Source: Paracoccaceae bacterium (GTDB taxonomy: Bacteria > Pseudomonadota > Alphaproteobacteria > Rhodobacterales > Rhodobacteraceae). Taken from it: DNA of 7,707 bases. The position numbers were made by a program, and so were the translations under genes. The notes beneath the pieces were generated by a model. That model made no database searches. It was not told where the DNA came from and saw only the letters and a list, made by a program, of their open reading frames with translations. The DNA lies in assembly GCA_007128865.1 (NCBI GenBank), contig SKWP01000041.1:1-7707 (forward strand). Direction: 5' to 3'. Below are positions 5,071 through 7,707 of the stretch, piece after piece (the stretch's first letter is position 1; each line of letters starts with the position of its first letter).

Positions 5071-5835
5071 CCGGGCCGCGGCGAGCGTCGCCAGCATTTC
5101 ATCGCCATCCCTGCGAAGATCCCGGGCGGCCAAATGCATCGATGTGGCAACAGTGTTGAAACGCAATGCGTCCATCCCACGCGCCACGAGAAGAAAGCCA
5201 TCACTGCCATCGATCCAGGATGCCGTCTGCAAGCCGCCGTCGCTGCTGATCAACAGCGTCCCCGCCGTATCCGCCGGCGCGGCGGACACAAACAGGCTCA
5301 GCCTGCAGTCATTCTTGCCCACGAACCCGAAGTGTTCGGCGTTCGGGGCAGGGACGGCTGCCGAATGCACAAGCTCAAGGCCATTCGCACGCAAAAGCGT
5401 TTCCATCCATGCGGGGGCTTGCAGACCTTCCGACAGGTAAGGCCCTTCCGACGCCGCCCATACATCATGCGATGCGACAAGGCGTTCTTTCTGCGTCAGA
5501 ACCGTAGCGGTTTCGGGTTTTGTGCCAAAGCTCCCTGCCGTGTGAGACGTGTACAGCAGCCCAGCCCCAAGCACAGCCACGGCGGCAACCGCTGCCGCAA
5601 CCGCGCCGTAGCCGAACCGCCTTTTCGGAGTCGCGGAAATGATCGGCACGTCCGGGGCCGGATCGTCGGCCAGGCGCGCCAGGGCGGCCTTGATGCGATG
5701 AAATTCGGCGAGTTTACGCGCAAGATCCGGTTCGCGCGCAAGCCGATTCGCCACCCATGCGGCATCATCTGCCGACAGTTCGCCATCGGCATAGGCGCTG
5801 AGCATCTCGTCATCAGAGGCACGCAAGCCCGTCAT
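5053..5835 (-). CDS. Membrane-bound anti-sigma factor paired with the ECF sigma factor
   Basis: A 260-residue single-pass membrane protein. Residues 8-55 form the anti-sigma N-terminal helices (DDEMLSAYADGELSADDAAW ... EPDLARKLAEFHRIKAAL), which should hold the sigma factor at the inner face. The HxxxCxxC zinc motif of many such proteins is absent, so it is a zinc-free type. A basic KRRF (71-74) precedes one transmembrane helix (about 75-95), giving N-in/C-out topology. The periplasmic part (96-260) has only two cysteines, Cys177 and Cys258 near the C-terminus, which could form a disulfide. The gene overlaps the sigma gene by ATGA, typical of a coupled sigma/anti-sigma pair. I do not recognise a named family for the periplasmic domain. 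Its signal may be periplasmic, and the sulfite dehydrogenase next door suggests sulfite or a related oxidant. Confidence 0.85.
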   Translation of the reverse strand: MTGLRASDDEMLSAYADGELSADDAAWVANRLAREPDLARKLAEFHRIKAALARLADDPAPDVPIISATPKRRFGYGAVAAAVAAVAVLGAGLLYTSHTAGSFGTKPETATVLTQKERLVASHDVWAASEGPYLSEGLQAPAWMETLLRANGLELVHSAAVPAPNAEHFGFVGKNDCRLSLFVSAAPADTAGTLLISSDGGLQTASWIDGSDGFLLVARGMDALRFNTVATSMHLAARDLRRDGDEMLATLAAARQTCNA

Positions 5836-6359
5836 GCCCGCCCCCGACGCGTCGGGAACGCCACGACATTGCCTTCGACCAGTTGCGCCGCTAGGGCCAC
5901 CCGGCCCCGGCTGACTCTGCTCATCACCGTTCCCCTTGGAATACCAAGCAATTCCGCCGTTTCCTCATAACTGAACCCGCCGATATCGACCAGCGCCAGA
6001 ACGTCGCGGTGTTCCTTTGAAAGCTGCATGAAGGCTTCGCGTATGGCCAGACGATCAAGCACCGGGTCATTGCCCGAATGGCCGGCTGACGAAATATCGG
6101 TCAGCTCGACCCGCGTCAGGACGGCTTCGCGGCGCTTTTGCGTCCGAAGGTTATCGATCCACAGGTTGCGCAGCAGCCTGAACATCCACACGCGAAAGCT
6201 TGCCGTGCCTGCCGGAACATCCTTTGCCGACATCGCCCGCAACAGCGCGTCCTGATACAGATCCTCGGCGGCGTGCCTGTCACGACAGAGCGCGCGCGCA
6301 TAGGCGAAGAGCTTCCGCCTGATCCCGTCCAGATTGCTGTGCTGATCCGCCCCGAACAT
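5832..6359 (-). CDS. ECF-type RNA polymerase sigma factor
   Basis: A 175-residue sigma factor with the two domains of the ECF group. Sigma region 2 is about residues 13-78: ALCRDRHAAEDLYQDALLRA for 2.1-2.2 and FRVWMFRLLRNLWIDNLR for 2.3-2.4, which melts and reads the -10. Region 4 is about 103-160: LSKEHRDVLALVDIGGFSYE, then the helix-turn-helix with ETAELLGIPRGTVMSRVSRG, which reads the -35. It lacks regions 1 and 3, as ECF factors do. The ATG at 6359 has GGAG about nine bases upstream. It overlaps the anti-sigma gene by four bases (ATGA) and lies two genes before sorA, whose upstream element fits an ECF promoter. ECF factors that respond to sulfite and control a sulfite dehydrogenase are known in Sinorhizobium meliloti (RpoE1/RpoE4 with SorT); orthology to these was not tested. 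Confidence 0.93.
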   Translation of the reverse strand: MFGADQHSNLDGIRRKLFAYARALCRDRHAAEDLYQDALLRAMSAKDVPAGTASFRVWMFRLLRNLWIDNLRTQKRREAVLTRVELTDISSAGHSGNDPVLDRLAIREAFMQLSKEHRDVLALVDIGGFSYEETAELLGIPRGTVMSRVSRGRVALAAQLVEGNVVAFPTRRGRA

Positions 6360-6439
6360 CGGCCCTGCTCCGTCTGCGGCACATTACCCGAAATCGACCG
6401 CATTCCCAGAGCCTTTTGCAAGCGGGCGCCGTGCCGGCA

Positions 6440-6454
6440 AACGGCAGAACCGTT
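6440..6454. repeat. Short dyad in the divergent gap between the sigma factor and spike genes
   Basis: AACGG and CCGTT form a perfect 5-bp inverted repeat around CAGAA. The 190-bp gap 6360-6549 otherwise shows no gene and no convincing promoter on either strand, apart from a GGGAAT (6407-6402, minus strand) with no CGTC at the right spacing. The dyad could be an operator, but it is short enough to occur by chance. Confidence 0.2.
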
Positions 6455-6549
6455 CGGTGCCATCAGCCGCGGTTAATGGCTGGCTGGCAGGGTCCGCCCG
6501 CGCCCCGAACACACGATGCGGGCGCAGATGCTGCAAAGGTGAGGCAAAG

Positions 6550-6813
6550 ATGAACCCGTTCAAGACCCGTGAGCCGTCGCTTGCCGGCCCTGCGACCGAT
6601 ATCCTGCCGGTTACCCCCGACGATGCCAGCGACCTGCCGGAGGTCGCGCTGGCGCTCTATGTAGAGGCCGGCGGAAGCATTTCGATCGTGACCGAGCGCG
6701 GCAATACCCGGACCGTGGTGGTTGACGACCTGACGATCCTGCCGGTCGGAACGCGACGCGTACGCGCCACCGGAACAACGGCAAGCGGAATCCACGCCCT
6801 GGTGATCGGATGA
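6550..6813 (+). CDS. Spike base protein, RCAP_Rcc01079 family (GhsA-like, gene transfer agent/phage)
   Basis: An 87-residue protein matching the family by its N-terminal FKTREPSLAGPATDILPVTP (residues 4-23), the segment VALALYVEAGGSISIVTERG, and the end ILPVGTRRVRATGTTASGIH. It is compact, beta-rich and without a signal peptide. In Rhodobacter capsulatus the homologue is the base of the head spike of the gene transfer agent particle, onto which a fibre is mounted; the spikes help particles bind cell-surface polysaccharide. The start is at 6550, with AAGGTGAGG just upstream; the frame is open to 6457 but the added part is Arg/Cys-rich and not family-like. The next gene begins 58 bases downstream and looks like the matching fibre. 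The sequence alone cannot tell a gene transfer agent from a prophage. Confidence 0.85.
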   Translation: MNPFKTREPSLAGPATDILPVTPDDASDLPEVALALYVEAGGSISIVTERGNTRTVVVDDLTILPVGTRRVRATGTTASGIHALVIG

Positions 6814-6871
6814 GCCGGTTGCCAAGCGGCGAAACCGCATCGTTGCCAGACTGTTTTCGGGAGGGTTCGGC

Positions 6872-7707
6872 ATGAGCTTCGGAGTGTTCCCGGGTGCCCT
6901 GCGCTCTGGCCGGCGCAGAAGGTCGCCCATTGCGGCGCTGGAGCCACCTCAACTCGGCATGCTGCTGGATGGTGATGTCATCGCTGCGGCGCTGTCGGCC
7001 GGGGTTGGCGACACGTCGAATTACACAAGTACCGCCGGCAGCATTGCCGGCGTCACCGTTTCGATCAGCGTGGACGGGTCCGGCGCCCTGGCCGGCGACA
7101 CGGTGGTATTCGGCAGCTTTGTGATGCTGGTGGTGGCGGTCACGGATACGGCCGGCAATGCGCGGGTTTGGACCCGTCTGCGCAGCGTCGCCGGGATTGC
7201 CCCGGGTTTTGCGACAGCACCGTCTGCGGCTCTGATCGGCCGTACAGTGACGTTTTTCGCAGGTGTTGCCGAAGGTGTGCCAGCGCCTGCGGTTTCCGTT
7301 TCCCAGCTACTGCTTGACGGCATCGATGTACTTCAGAACCTTGAAGGGCTCACCTACGGCGTGCCCGACAGCGACGCCGAAAGCCTGCTTGCATGGACGG
7401 TGACAGCCACGAACCCGGCCGGCAGCGCTTCGGTCTCGGGCAGTCTTGCGGTCGCTGCCAACCAGGAACCGCCGGGCGCGGAACCCGTCGAATGGACGCT
7501 GGAAGGCGCGGTGTATCTTGGCCAGAGCCCGGCGCTTTCCGGGTCGGACATGCGCACGGTCGAGTTTTCGGCCGACGGCATGCGGGCCTTTGCGGTGTTC
7601 CGGGGCACGCAGGTTATCCGGCAATACACTCTGGACGCGCCGTGGAACATCCTGAGCGCCGCTGCCGCCGGCGACGGGGCGCATGATTTCTCGGGCTACA
7701 TCGCCAC
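6872..7707 (+). CDS. Spike/fibre-like protein with beta-sandwich and beta-propeller segments, truncated by the window end (GhsB-position)
   Basis: The frame is open from the ATG at 6872 to the window end (278 codons, no stop). GGGAGGG at 6859-6865 with six bases before the ATG supports the start. After a short basic segment (RSGRRRRS, 11-18) come Ala/Gly/Thr/Val-rich beta stretches. One is at about 55-105, and an Ig-like one at about 110-195 contains TVTFFAG and AWTVTATNPAG. From about residue 208 the text changes: a blade-like repeat contains TVEFSADGMRAFAVF and then VIRQYTLDAPWNILSA (residues 229-263). This resembles the 'FSxDG...YQYTLSTPWDIST' beta-propeller blades seen in phage and marine bacterial proteins. 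No signal peptide is seen, as expected for a particle protein. Placement behind the spike base suggests a receptor-binding spike fibre equivalent to GhsB. Family membership is inferred, and the C-terminus is not visible. Confidence 0.72.
   Translation, partial: MSFGVFPGALRSGRRRRSPIAALEPPQLGMLLDGDVIAAALSAGVGDTSNYTSTAGSIAGVTVSISVDGSGALAGDTVVFGSFVMLVVAVTDTAGNARVWTRLRSVAGIAPGFATAPSAALIGRTVTFFAGVAEGVPAPAVSVSQLLLDGIDVLQNLEGLTYGVPDSDAESLLAWTVTATNPAGSASVSGSLAVAANQEPPGAEPVEWTLEGAVYLGQSPALSGSDMRTVEFSADGMRAFAVFRGTQVIRQYTLDAPWNILSAAAAGDGAHDFSGYIA

Noticed and set aside
5050..5970. Plus-strand open frame antisense to the anti-sigma and sigma genes
   Set aside because: It is Arg/Gly-rich, has no known motifs, and crosses two convincing minus-strand genes.
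6382..6407. ECF-type autoregulatory promoter before the sigma gene (minus-strand GGGAAT)
   Set aside because: No CGTC or CGTT is found 16-17 bases downstream, so only half the element is present.
6457..6549. Upstream extension of the spike base gene
   Set aside because: The extra residues are Arg/Cys-rich and unlike the family; ATG 6550 has a clear ribosome site.
1..7707. tRNA, rRNA, CRISPR array or insertion sequence
   Set aside because: No cloverleaf-like segment, regularly spaced repeat, transposase-like frame or paired terminal repeats with target duplication were recognised by eye.

Overview
The window looks like a high-GC alphaproteobacterial chromosome segment, most probably Rhodobacterales/Paracoccaceae. 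The reasons are the families recognised by eye: a UPF0262 gene abutting a low-molecular-weight phosphatase gene, an Hsp20 + DUF1150 pair, a divergent Core-2 glycosyltransferase/sulfotransferase pair, and a protein of the spike base (RCAP_Rcc01079) family known from the Rhodobacter capsulatus gene transfer agent. No database search was possible, so all family names rest on recognition of motifs and overall sequence.

Layout. Positions 1-1076 hold the start of a minus-strand Core-2/I-branching glycosyltransferase and a divergent plus-strand sulfotransferase, probably acting on surface glycans. Positions 1122-2181 hold a heat-shock unit on the minus strand (hsp20 then DUF1150, behind a good sigma-32-type promoter) and a divergent small DUF465/YdcH-like gene. 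Positions 2204-3146 hold UPF0262 and a low-molecular-weight phosphatase as a tight two-gene operon; the second gene starts at TTG. Positions 3147-3268 are a repeat-rich, gene-free gap.

Positions 3269-6359 form the most coherent system: an ECF sigma factor, its overlapping membrane anti-sigma factor, then a Tat-exported molybdenum sulfite dehydrogenase (SorA-like) and a small monoheme cytochrome c (SorB-like), all on the minus strand. A GGAAT-N17-CGTC element of ECF type lies directly upstream of sorA. The simplest reading is a periplasmic sulfite-oxidation module whose expression is released when the anti-sigma factor senses stress, perhaps sulfite itself. A 12-bp inverted repeat links the -10 region of that promoter to the sorA Shine-Dalgarno sequence. 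It could silence translation of read-through mRNA while leaving mRNA from the ECF promoter translatable.

Positions 6550-7707 run divergently on the plus strand: a spike base protein (GhsA-like) followed by a large, truncated spike/fibre protein with beta-sandwich-like regions and what looks like the first blade of a beta-propeller. No capsid, portal or terminase gene is visible, so this may be a detached gene transfer agent spike locus as in R. capsulatus, or the edge of a prophage. No rRNA, tRNA, CRISPR array or insertion sequence was found.
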